Assembly (NCBI RefSeq): GCF_000002995.4 | Contig: NW_025062479.1 | Location: forward strand, 19,774,721 to 19,838,720 | Origin: Brugia malayi | Lineage: Eukaryota > Nematoda > Chromadorea > Rhabditida > Onchocercidae | Reading direction: 5' to 3' | DNA: 64,000 nucleotides | Made by a program: the position numbers and the translations under genes | Shown here: one piece after another, positions 48,321 to 61,200 of the stretch | Layout: every line of letters begins with the position of its first letter | Numbering within the stretch: the stretch's first letter is position 1 | The notes under the pieces: generated by a model | The model's input: the letters and a program-made list of their open reading frames with translations, nothing else | Database searches by the model: none | Told to the model about the DNA's origin: nothing

Positions 48321-49217
48321 TTCTAAAGATGAACAAAATTATGCCACAAAATCGATATACTTTCAAATAATCTTTAAAATGGTAGTTTGAAATTGCAAGA
48401 TAGTTGAGAGATTGGTAACTCCTCGAATGAAGGTCAGAAGTTAATTAAGTTAGGGAATTTAGTTGCAAATTTAGGAGAGCATAATGAAAAATAGTGAAAC
48501 AGTTAAGAATTGATGATGATGCAGAATATAATGAAGAAAGGGTAACGGGGAAATAATGAAAGATTGGATATCACATGTTACTATGGTCATCAGGATGTGT
48601 GATATTGACCAATAATTGATCACTCTTATACTTACAGGCATAATAAAATGCTTTTGTATAGTTGCTATTATAGTTAAAGTAAACATTTTGATTAATAGGT
48701 TAATTGATAGACTAATCGATATAGCTACAGCTAAAAAAGTAATGGAACTGAAGATGATATGGAAGGAGCAAAAAATGTTGTAGAATTAAACCATTCTGGA
48801 ACAAAAAGAGAAAGAAAAATGCCAAAAATTTAGGAGAAAATATTTGGCGACGATCAAAATAAACGAAGTAATATTTAAGGCAATAGCTCGAATGTAGTAA
48901 TAAAATATACAAATTTTAGATTGTGGGTAAAAATCCCGAACAATGCAGTTTCAAAATCTTAATCCAACACATTAAATGGGTAACCAAAACAGTACGATTA
49001 ATCGTATTGCAGAAGTATTCTAATTGCAATTTTAGAGGTAGTTGAATACTTGTGGGAACTTAACGTTCTTGTCTAGTAAAATCTTTCTTTGCATCCTTAC
49101 GAAATGTATATTAAGAACTTTGTTTCTAATTTCCTCAAAATACACATGCACTCATCTATTGATTTTTTATCATGCTGAGAAAAACAAATAAATTTCAGAA
49201 GTATTTTTGATTATTTA

Positions 49218-52200
49218 ATGGAAAGTAGCAGTGAAAGATTTCATGAGATTATCCCATCCTCTTCCGATAATGTCGTCAGTACTCAACAAACTTCAACTAT
49301 ATATGCCCGAGCAAAGCATGCCTTTAAAGGACGAAACAACGATGAGGTATCCATTTATATATTATTCATCTTTATGCTTTCATATATTTGAATATTATTT
49401 CTCAGTGGTTTTAGTTTTATGATTTACTTCACATAATTATGATTTGCAGTTACTTTGAAAAAACAATGGAATAACGATGTTTCTTACCCCAGCTTTTACC
49501 ACATACCTTAATTTGTTTTTGTATTTCTATATTCGCTCGATTACACTGCAATATTATAGTCCCATCCTATTAAGGATGCAGCTTGAATAGCTAATAAATT
49601 CCTTTTTTATGGAAATTTCATTTCTTTTTTCACAGACTGAGTGAAAACTATTTGTACATGTGATGTTCTAAATATCTTCAGAAAGGGAGAAATGTTTCAT
49701 TGTTTGAGATTTTCACTTCTTTCTTCCTAATAAATCTTCATTTTTTTATTTATGTTAGAAGCAGAAGTTGACATGGTGAGTCTTTATGGCTTTGAAAGTC
49801 AGAATACAACGGGATGTTTTAATTTTCAGCTTTCATTTCGAAAAGGTGATGTTATCACCGTTACACAGCAATTGGAAGGTGGTTGGTGGGAAGGAACGCT
49901 ACATTCTTATACTGGATGGTTCCCGGCGAATTACGTCAATATAATATCCGAATCTGGTATATAATTAATCTCCAATCTATTGTCAGAATTTGAGCAATTT
50001 AATTTTCCACTGTAAGAATTTAGTAAAGTTATTTTGATTACCTAACATGAAATGAAGTTTACAGCATCAAGAGTCTTAGGTTTGAAAAAATTTGTTGCTT
50101 ATGAAGCACTTTGAATAAGTTTATACGAGTTTAGAAAGATTTTTGCCATCTCGAAATAATGGTTCTCCTATGTTAAATGGTGATGGTCTGTCATCCGGTC
50201 CAACAAAAGAAACGCCTCTCTTTTCGAGTGACACAAGTCGACAAGCTTATCGGAAACAGGTAAACAGTAATGTCATGGGGATGTTATGCTCTTTTCTTTA
50301 TTGAATTTCACAGAACTTCTCGTTACTCATGTTATTATAGTTTCCACTTGTACGTTATACTTTCAAATTATAGTAGTTTGAAATATACTGTTGCATTGAA
50401 AAGTTATTGCATTGTAGCTGAAACTGCCATAAACATTACCTATAGGATAAATAGGATCTGATATCAATACTTTACAAAAGACTTTAAATGTTAAACATGG
50501 ATTTGAAAACCTGACAAAACTTTTGCAGAATCTTTTCCTGGAAATGCTTTTCCTATTATAGTAATACACTTACCACTAGGCATCTGAAAATTTGAACTGC
50601 ATTCCGAAATACAGTAATCCAGTCCAACACGACACTATATAACTTATTCAGTTGAAACTGGAGCTGATATTATCGGTGGTCTGAAGTTTGTTAAATATGA
50701 AAACGGGCTGCTTCTAGCATTTAGGCCGGTTTTGATGTGCTTAACATTTCTAATTTCAGGTAATGAAAGATTTCCTGGAGGCGGAATTGAATTACGTTGA
50801 TAGCGTCACAAAATTTAGTGACAATACATTAATCAAAGTTAAAGATTCTAAAAAGTATCTTTTCATATAACATTTTCTAGCAAATGATATTCTCTACAAA
50901 AAAAAAAAAAAGATTTTTAAGTTCGTGCTGGAAATCTAGTTGATATAAAGATGGTGAAAGATTTGTTTCCAAGCAGAATTAAATTTTATATTCGATTTTG
51001 TATTTTTAGGATTTCTGAAAAGGATTTTCAAGTTCTTGCTGGAAATCTACAGCTTTTGATTACTCATCAGCGTGAATTATTAAGTGATATCAAAGAAGCT
51101 GCTGAAAAGGATCCAACCAATGCTCGAATTGGTGGTTTACTGTTAAAAGCAGCACCAAATTTACGACATCTTCTCAGGCTTTATTGCGAAAATCATCCAA
51201 AGGCAGTGGATCTCATCCTTAGAAATAAGTAGGATTTACATGAAAGGTTTGATTAAAGAAGAAAGAAGTAACAGTGGTGCTTATGCTCTAGAAGTATAAT
51301 TTATTTGTGCTTAGCGAACAGCATTATCAACCATCTGATTTTAAAAAGTAAAATATCGAATATAGCAGTACGTAGTGTGATGGCTGTAATAAGTCAGATT
51401 CTATCTAGATATTCTGCTCACACATATTTTCAGAGATCTTTATGAGCAATTACTAAATGAAATAGATTGTCCCTTGAAAGATTTAATATCTGGATTGAGT
51501 CGTCCGTTCCGACATCTGGAAACATATCCGAGTATGTTAAATGAACTGGAACGTGGCATGCACGAAGCACATCCCGATCGAGGTGACACACAGAGAGCTG
51601 CTGCTGTCTTTCGTGATATTGCTGTTTGTTTTATGTTTTTTGGAAAACGTTTAAATTTTAGATATGTTGCTGGTGCTCCGAGTATACTGGGATTACGCTT
51701 CGGATCATTCAGAAATTATTATATGATAATTAGACTTTTAGTTATTAGAAATTCGTATAACAAAGGAATTTTAGCATGAATCGCGAAAATATGCTGATTG
51801 GGCTACAGAACATTCAGTTATTATAAATTTTCATTGAGACTTATTTTAGAATTACTGTGGAGCTTTACGGAAACAGAAAGAGATGCAGTTGGAATTACTT
51901 GCCTCTGGTTCCATTGATGGTTTGCCATCCGAAGAACTGAAAAAACTCGGAGAAATTTTGTATATGAGTATTGTTGCTGTGGATGACATAAAAGCTTCTA
52001 CTGAAGAAGGCTTGTCTTGTGACAGGTAATTTTTTTGTTAAAATCTTTAAAAATTGAAATAAGAAAGCAAACGGTATGATTTCTATAAGAATTACTGATT
52101 TTTGGTAAGTTTATTACCTCTCAGAATATTTCAGGTTAATAATATCGTGTTGTTTTTACTTTCATTGTTTACTTTACTTTTGGTAGACATGCTTAATTTT

Positions 52201-55200
52201 ACTCATTGTTTTGAATTGTTCACGTTCTCTGAAAAATAAATCGAAAAAAAAAAAGTCCACAAAGATTTTAAATTAGTAAAAAAATTAATTAGCTAAGGAA
52301 GTAATTATATTCATTTATTTGATTTTAGATGTGTAATATTGTTTCCAACAACATTGCTTATTCTCGAGATCACCTCAAATGTAAACTCATATATAATGAA
52401 GAAGAAAATTTCTCTTGAAAAGCTGTTTTTGAAAAAGGCAGAGAACAAAACAGCGCTGATTCTTTACAATGGTATTCAAAATTAAACTTAACAGTAGATT
52501 AAGTGGAAATAACTGGAGGATTTCAGATGATATGCAAAATCTTGCCTGATATGTAGGTTCGATATCATTAGAAGAATTAGTTTATGCATCTCCTCGTCAC
52601 ATTTGGGTACATAGGGTTGACATCTGTAGTTTTTTTGCATTTGTTTAAGTTTTATTTCATTGCTCCTTTATATCAGCAATGAAGTCAAAATTTCTTCTAT
52701 GGGTGATAATGTGAGAAGTTCGACTTAGTATTTGTTTTGATTTCTCTTTTTAATTCTGAATTTTCTTAAAAGAAAGAACAAAACAAAAATAAATGAAAGA
52801 TAGCAGTGGGAATTTAAGGAAGGGTAAAGGGATAGAAGAGGAGATAATTTGAACACCGAAAGCCGTTCAGTGTTTATGATTTTTTCAATCTTTCAAATCA
52901 CTTTACATTCTTCTAGTCTAACGTATGAAGTCCCGTTTTGTTATTTACTGGCGTAAGATTACTTTGCTTTAACATCTGTTTAATTCTTTAATATTTTACT
53001 TAGGTTAATCTACTTATTAAGAGTATTTTTAGCAGCGTTTGAACTTTTTTTGTCTCTTACATATTTGAAAAATTTTCCATCTTTTCATTTGATCTTTTTT
53101 GTAATTATAGCACACAAAATGTCTTGTTTTTTCTCTCTTCAATTTTAATTTCCTTCCCGAAGTTTTTGAAATCGTAAAGATTGCCTTTTTTAAGCTGATG
53201 GTTCATCAGAAATAGCAATGAACTTATTGTCAAACGATGAACTACAAAGATGGATTGAGGCCTTCTCATGCTGTACAAATCTAACAGTAACCGATGATTG
53301 TTGCGACCTTATCTCTTCTTTTGGACCTCAGAAAATCGATATAAGCGATATGCACAATATGGTTAGTTCGGTTTTTCCGACTGTGCACTTTTTGCTGGTA
53401 AATAAAGCATAAGTTTTGCAAGATCTGTATGATTTTGGTTCCAAAATAAGGCCAACAACTGTTGGGGTAGTAAAAACTTTCATAACAATTCTGGTAACAG
53501 TTATCGATAGCAGGAAAGATTGAGGAATGCTGATGTACGTGACAGTGGTATAGATTTAAATTAAGAATGGGCTTGTAGACTGAAATAAGATGGACATTAT
53601 GATAACTTGAGCATTGGATTATAAATTACGGCTTAGTTCATAATTTTTGATGTATAAAAAAATTCATCGAAATTTATGTCGTGTTATTACATGGAAAGCG
53701 AAATTATAAAGTGCTTATCTCCGAATCCAATATTTTATGACGACATAAGCTAAATTTACTAATAAATTTTTTTTTTTTTTCCATTAATTTCCTATTTTTT
53801 TTAAAATTTTCCTTATAATCTTTCATAATTCTGCTCTTTCACCGCAAGAAGTCAGTTTTTCTTTCTTACAGTCTATCATATATATCAGCCATCTTAAAAC
53901 ATTTCCGAAAAAACTACGTAATAATCTTTTCTATATCTGATGATCTTAAAAATACAATGGGTGAATCTTAAAAAATAAATCCTCCAAGTTTTGATGTAGG
54001 CGATGTTCCTATTTTTTAAATTTCTGATCCATTTCTACAGTAAAAAGAGATTTTTAAAATTAGCTGAATATGAAACAGGAAAATTTGATGATTATCTGAA
54101 TCCGATAATTTTATTATTAATTTTCTTTGCACATCTGATTCCATCAAAAATTAAGCTGTCCTGAAATTTAACTCTTTTTAATGTTGTTTTATTCATTTTA
54201 TTTAGTGGATACTTCTATTTCGATGTTCTCATGCTTTCTTTTTTTTTTTGTTTTTTCATTATTATTTATTACTTTTTTTTCGAGAATTTAGAAAACTAGA
54301 TTAAAAATAACAGTATCCATTTTTCTGTCGCCATATTAGATTTTTTTTGGATGTTGCACTGATTACTTTTTGTTCTTTTTATTTAGATGATTTGTGCTCG
54401 GCTACTGTTTTGTCGTAGATTGATATAATTTCTCAGTATCGTAGATTCCATAGATAGGATTGAAGATGCTTGCATACTTTTGAATATTCTTTATTTTCGA
54501 AGAGAACGTCTAGAATATCTCATTGCTTTCACTATATTCATTTCATTATCAGATGAATATTTTTCTGTTTCTGTTCTGGTGTAACCGGATGTTTCTTCCA
54601 TGCTTTTCGTGATGTTGATGGCAATGATGATAACGACAGCAATAATGGTCGATGGTCATAGTTGGTAATGTGTGTCTGTCTGCTACTCAAGGAAATATAA
54701 GTAGCTGATGCTTTTTTACCGAGAGCTCTTTTTTTTTTTTTCGTCGATCTTTAGTACATGTAAAAAAAAAAAGTGATACTATAATTTACATAGCAGATGT
54801 TTTTTTCCCTCCTTTGTATCTGTACCTATTTTCCTTTCAGTGTTTTTTATATTGTGCTGTTTTTTTCTCCCCTAATTTTTTGTGAATGATTTCCTGAATA
54901 TCTTCGTATAACCCCGTTTACACTCTTAAATTGCTTTCATTTTCATTGGATGGATTATTTGATTTTCCTAGAATTCTTAATGTAAATTTTAGGGCTTTAT
55001 GACAAACTACTTCTATAAAGTGCCATCATTCTATTCTTGACTTCTACGAAAAATTTTATGGTTGAAAAATTTCATGTTGAATTGTAATTTGATAAATTTT
55101 ATTATTGTATGTGAAACTTGCAAACTTTTTTCATCAATCATTAGATATATATTCTTTATTTTTGCCTTTTACTAGTTTATGGGATTTTTTCAGCTTAACT

Positions 55201-58200
55201 GTTGTATTTATCAGTAGTACAAAAAAGAGGGAGGAAAAGAAACAAGGAATATTACCTTATATAAGATACAGCTTGAAGGAGGGAGGAGAAGATTGTCTTG
55301 GGTGAGATTATCTGCGCCGTTTCACTCTAAATTCGCCTTTTAAAAATGATGAATAATTTTTGGGATTCTTCATTTTATGAATTGTCTCTATTTTCTTAAT
55401 GCTTTATGCGAAAATTTTTTCATTTTATTAAGAATTGAATTTTAAATTGTCGACGTGCTGACTACCACCAAAAACTGCTTATCAAAATAACTGTTGGAGA
55501 AAAAACTGCATATAGAGAAAATTTTGTATTTATTATTCCCTAAAAATATAATCGTTTGTCTTTTTAACCATTCAAGCAAGCAGTTAAAATGATGCGAAAA
55601 TTATTTTAAATTGTTTAGATCAAGGTAATTAAGTTAGAGATAATAATGTGGAATGGAATTGGTTCTGTTACTTTCTATTTCTTTTATTCATTAAAAACAT
55701 TTTTTGTGTTAAGAAAAATGAAGTAGGCTTTTTAATTCAATTATAAAATTCATTTCAAACATTGGATTTAAATCTTTTCTGGATTTTGACTAAAAATTCA
55801 ATAAATGAGCTGATTTACAGACAGCATGAAATTTCCCTAACATATGTCAGTACTGGTGGGCGAAGTTAGTAGTGGAGAACTAATCAGACACTTTCCACTT
55901 TTTTTTTTTTTTTTTTGATTCTACTCGCAGAACATATTTCAGCATCCGTTCACAGTCCTATTCGCGGAACAGCTTCTGTTTACTGTAAATGACCTCCTTT
56001 TTTTTTTCAAGACGATCATCCTTCTCATTTCCTCTTACGTTTATCTGTCTTCTGTCTCGCTTATTCAATTTCCTAAATCCAAACTATCTGAAATTTAGGA
56101 TAAGATTGTTTGAAAATTGTTCATCTTCATATGTTTTGCTTATCTGTATCCTATTTCTTGGATCTCTACTAGTACCACTCATTTTGTTGATCCAAGCAAA
56201 ACTCGCTGCTTACAACTTTTTCCTTTGAATTTTTTTGGCCAAAATTCACTTTCGATTTCATCATTTTCTAATTTGCTATACTGAATCTGTATAATCAGAC
56301 TTGTTATCGTAGAATTGGTAATGCATTTCAGAGTCTTTCTAATTTGAATTTATGTTGTTTCCAGGGTTTTTTTTTTTCAAAATTCTAAAATTCTAATTAA
56401 TCTTTTATCCCTCCTTCGTTAATTTAGAATACGGTCATTCAGTCAAAGAATCTTTTTATTAATTTCATATTAATTACTCAGAAACAGCAGATCATAGCTA
56501 TTATTTAATTGTACAGTTTTTTTAAAGAAATCAAATATGGAAATTTTAGTCGTTGAGTAGTACTACCTCTCAAATTTTTATCTTTTTACTCCTAAGCTAA
56601 ATCCTAAGCATCACTAAGCTAATTTAAGTCCAAATTAGCTTAATGATGATTCCATAGCTGAACTGTGCCATCTGCTATATGAATGAGTAAAAGTTTTTTT
56701 TTTTCAAATATTTTGGAAGATATAGACAAGGCATTGTATCGTGAAATGTTTCAAAAATTTCTACATATTAATTTTTTATCTTTAATAGTGTTACGTCCAT
56801 GTAAACTGAATTTAAACGAAATTTCATCCTCAACTTCCGATTTGATAAATTCTGACACGCTGTATTCATTTTTATTGGCACGACCAAAAAACTACCGATA
56901 ACATCAGATAGCAGAGAAAAAGCTCTATCAGGAAGATGTGGCGAGATGCTAACTGCTTGCTGATGTACATTTTGCACCAAAATTTCCCATAAGATGTGGG
57001 TTGATATGTATCAGTCAACTCAATTTTCCGTGTAAATTGCACGATGTTTAATGATTACAATAATATAATGGCATGGAGGTTTAATTTATAAAATAATATT
57101 GTCACCTTTTCAAAGTTGATGTAGGTAGATATGTATCATTTCGAATAATTGTTTCAGATTTTATCTTTTTTTGAAACTTTAATATCAATAATTAATAGTA
57201 CTCCTATTAAAGGCACCTTGCTAAAAAATGATCGATGCTGCTATTTATTACTACTTGCTAACACTCGCTGCCACTTGCTATTTGCTGCTGCTTACTACTC
57301 CTTGCGTTACCATTTTAGCTATTGTCACCATTTGCTACCTATCACATTGCTCCGTTATTTATTACTATGACTTCATTATGCTACGACAACTATTTAGCGT
57401 TCAATTCTTCCAAGATTACCACGATCAAATTGTGAATTACTGTCTATAAGATAGATTTCCAATCATTTCTGTACGTCTTTCAAATTACAAAAAGCAGCAA
57501 GTCTTAGAATTACTTTTCGGCTTGTAACTTTGCATGCCATGTTGTAGCCAGTTTTCGAGAATAATGGGGCATGGAATGCTGTCAAGATTTTTACATTACA
57601 TAATAATAATTTTTTTTTTTTCAAATAGAAACATCGACATTAACGTTGCTTAACGTTCGGCATAATTTATAATTGATTTTTGAAGTATCAGCGCAATAGA
57701 CTGATTTGGTGAATTGTTCGGAATGATGAGCAACGAGGCGAAGGAAAGAGGAATGTGTGTTATTTCCCAAGCTGTCAGTTTACTACCACACCTCATTTTA
57801 TTTTATTTTTTTCATTTGAATGTGAAGCTTGTATGTTTTTCTCCTTTCCACCAGTTTGAAATATTTGTGTATGTTTTTTTTAATGGCACATAAGTTTCAT
57901 ATTAATATTAACTGGATTTAAAACTCAGGAATGTTTACAGGCTATGTTAATGGTAGTACTTTAATTAGAGTTATCTTCTTTCTACGTAGGTTCTAATGTA
58001 AATAATTATTGATGATTCTAATGATGGGATAATTAACACCACGATTCGACAGTTATGATTGTAAAACTCCTTTCAATTATAGTCAGAAAATTTAAGGTAA
58101 TAGTAAAACAATCTGGAAATCTTGAAAGCGGAGTTTTATTATTTTCATTATTATGTGACGTGAATAATTTATATAGAAGAGAGGAGTGAAATTGGGAGGT

Positions 58201-61200
58201 AAGAATTATCAAATTGGACTTATTATATTCTTTGTGAATTTATTTTGACTAGTTTTTGTTCAATATCAGCTGGAGATGGAGTGAGTGAAATTTTGTTTTA
58301 TTTCAGTTGGATAAGAATTAATATGAACTTCTGGTATTTCATATTGTTGCTAATACTGTTTTCTTGTTGATCAAAAAAAGCGTTAACTTAACCCGATCGT
58401 ATCACCCATTTTACACACACATACATACACATGAATACACATCTCTATAATACTCACGTATATTTTCTTTTGATGTTTTGTTTCATTTGATGGTTAATTG
58501 TTTAAAATGTATTTAAAAAAAAAGAAAACTTAAATTTGAATGAGATTTCCTGCTAGGATTACTTTTAGTTACTGAATTTGTTAGTTTTATCTTCGAAGAT
58601 AATAAATAACATTAGCAAATTTGAAATATCATGGTAATGGATAACGATAATATTTAATGCTTCTGATTTAGCAAATCATGTATTCGTATTAATCATCAGT
58701 TTTGATCTCTTTAAACCGACCATTTAATCTAAATTTCATGATCGAAATTTTGAGTAAAATTTTCTATTTGCTTTCTATGATTTGATTTATCTTAAATGTA
58801 TTTCTTGATTTTTTCAAGATTGGTTATAATTTTATGGGACAGTGAATTTTTTTTTTTTGCTTTTATTTTTTCACTGCAACTTTTACGCGATTTTAAAATA
58901 CGCGATTTTCAATCAGTTAATTTTTAAGAAATTCTGGAAGTCAAATGATTTTAATTTAAGAAATGTTTAAGAATTTATAGAATTATTGATTCATCGATTC
59001 CGAAAATCTTCAGCAAGGTAGATGCACTGTATAAGAACTGAAAGAGTAGAGGTTGGTATATTTAAGGACCGTTTAAATTATTTCCATTTCTCCTATCAGC
59101 ATCGTATTTGTCTTATCAGTTATTTGTTTATAGTGACATTCAGTTCCTTACAAATGAGTGAATTTGTTTATTTATTATTATTATTACTGTTATCATCATT
59201 ATTTATCATTGTTAATTATTTGTTTTCTATTAATAATAATTATTATTGTATTATTATGATTGTTGTCATTGTTTTGCAAAGCTGGATATGCAATACGTTG
59301 ATATGAATATTGCGTGTAGTGGAATGTGCTCATTGACACAATGATCGATGTCGGATGAGAGAAATGGCCTAGCGACTACAACATGCTGTTTTCATTGGCT
59401 TCATTTTCCATGCTTTGGTACCAAGAATACAGCTAATCATTCCAGACATGTACTATTTGTTTCTTGTTATGAATCTAAAAAAATTTGTAACATTACCTTG
59501 AATTATAATGGATTACAAAGAAGCAGCAAATGTTTCCGAGAAGTTTAAGGAATTTCGGTCATCAAGATATAATATTTCCAGATTTCTGGGTCGGTTGCAT
59601 TTTTTATTTAGGTATTAGAAGTTGATGATTACTTATGCTGGACGACTTATAAAACTTAATTCTCTGTTAGTTTTCCGTGAAATACTATGCTTTTGAAAAA
59701 AAATTAGTAAATTAGGGAATTAATAAAATACGGTGGGAAAAGGGATCAGAAAAATCAGCTTCGGTCAGTTAGTCAGTATGTTATTAGAAAAATAATTTAT
59801 TTAATAGTAATTAATTGGGCACATAATGTGTTAATTTGCTGGATGACGAGACTATATCTATAGCTAGTTAATTTTGATTTGTTACTAAAATGTTGGACAA
59901 AATATCTACCTATGTAAGTGAATTTTTGTTAAATGTTCGTAGATGTTAATAACCTGTTTTCAATGTAACTATTGCTTTAGATGTAATAGTTCTTAATTTT
60001 TTGAGTAACTTTAATAATTTTAGTTGTCATTTCTACTTGTTATTCTTCTGTTTGACCTTACTTTTTAATTGGTTAGGATATATTGGACTGCTTGAATTGT
60101 TATGTTATTTATCGGTATTCCATTTTAATATTTCAGAAAATGGGTGAGCTATCGCTGTTGAACTAAATGAGTCAATGATTAATTGAAAAAGTACCAATGA
60201 AAAATCACTTAGAATTACAGTCATTCAATAATACTATGCAAATCAAATTTTTACAAAAATTGCATGAAGTTAATAAATTACTTAATTGGAATCAAGTTAA
60301 TAGTATTGTTGAATGACTATTATTGAACTGACTACTCAGTTTTGTAAACCAAAACTTTAGAAATTTAATTGCTGACATTAATTTTTTTAACATTTTATTT
60401 CATTTCAGGCTGAAATATCACCTCTTCGTAAAGCAGAAATATCACAGCTACCAGTAGCAATTAAAGCCGATATTACTAAACGAAATGCGTGAGTTTCACT
60501 TCCCTCCACATTTTTTACTATTTTTATCTTTTCTGCCATCCTTGTCATTTTTTAATCGTTTTATCGTTTTTTATTTTTTATTACTTATTTTATTTTTACT
60601 TTTTAAAAGTCCAATGTTAACTGTTTTATTTGTCGAATCTTCTACCATTGGCTGTATGGATAAAGAAAATGCAAACTTTCCACTGGCCCACTGATATTTT
60701 TAAGAAATAAATTTTCGCATTATCATCAAGAACGTAATTTTTCAAAAGCACTTTTCTCTTTTTTTTTTTTTTTTTTTCGAATTTTCGAAGTAATTTATTC
60801 GTTTCGACTTTATATTGCCTTTCCCATCGTTTTCCTATTTTAACTGTTTTTTTTTTTTTTTTTTCGCTTTATTCCTACTCGTTTTTTCTCTAGCTTCCGG
60901 TAATTGCCTTAGTTACAATCATTGGTTTTATTTTAGATTTATTGGAGTTTTAACAATTTCCCATCACTTCACCTACTTATTTGTTATCCCTCCACCATAA
61001 AATATCGAAATAGGTTTTGGACACTATTGGAATTTTATTTTAATTTCGGACTTCACGATATTTTTCAAGTTTTATTTTATTTGCTAGTATCCATGATAAT
61101 TTTTTGTTTATTATTGTATTTTATTGCTGTTTTGATTTTTTTCTTTTTTCGTTCTTTTAAACGGTTTCATTCCTTCACTGTTCACATTTTGCATAAGATT

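Larger units (their letters stand above)
46944..49217. other. Divergent region between eIF4A and pix
   Basis: About 2.3 kb holding both promoters. 47095-47330 is rich in CA, CACA and CATGCATAT low-complexity sequence. 47640-47700 is the least AT-rich part, a reasonable place for the eIF4A core promoter. 47923-47973 is a 20-bp hairpin with one mismatch. 48231-48320 holds a 23-base direct repeat. No coding exon was found, in particular no CH domain as in the long vertebrate PIX isoforms. Confidence 0.5.

Noticed and set aside
57149..57449. Two 73-codon frames rich in Leu/Tyr/Cys
   Set aside because: Both read through the same cryptic ACTTGCT repeat in different registers, so repeat structure explains them.
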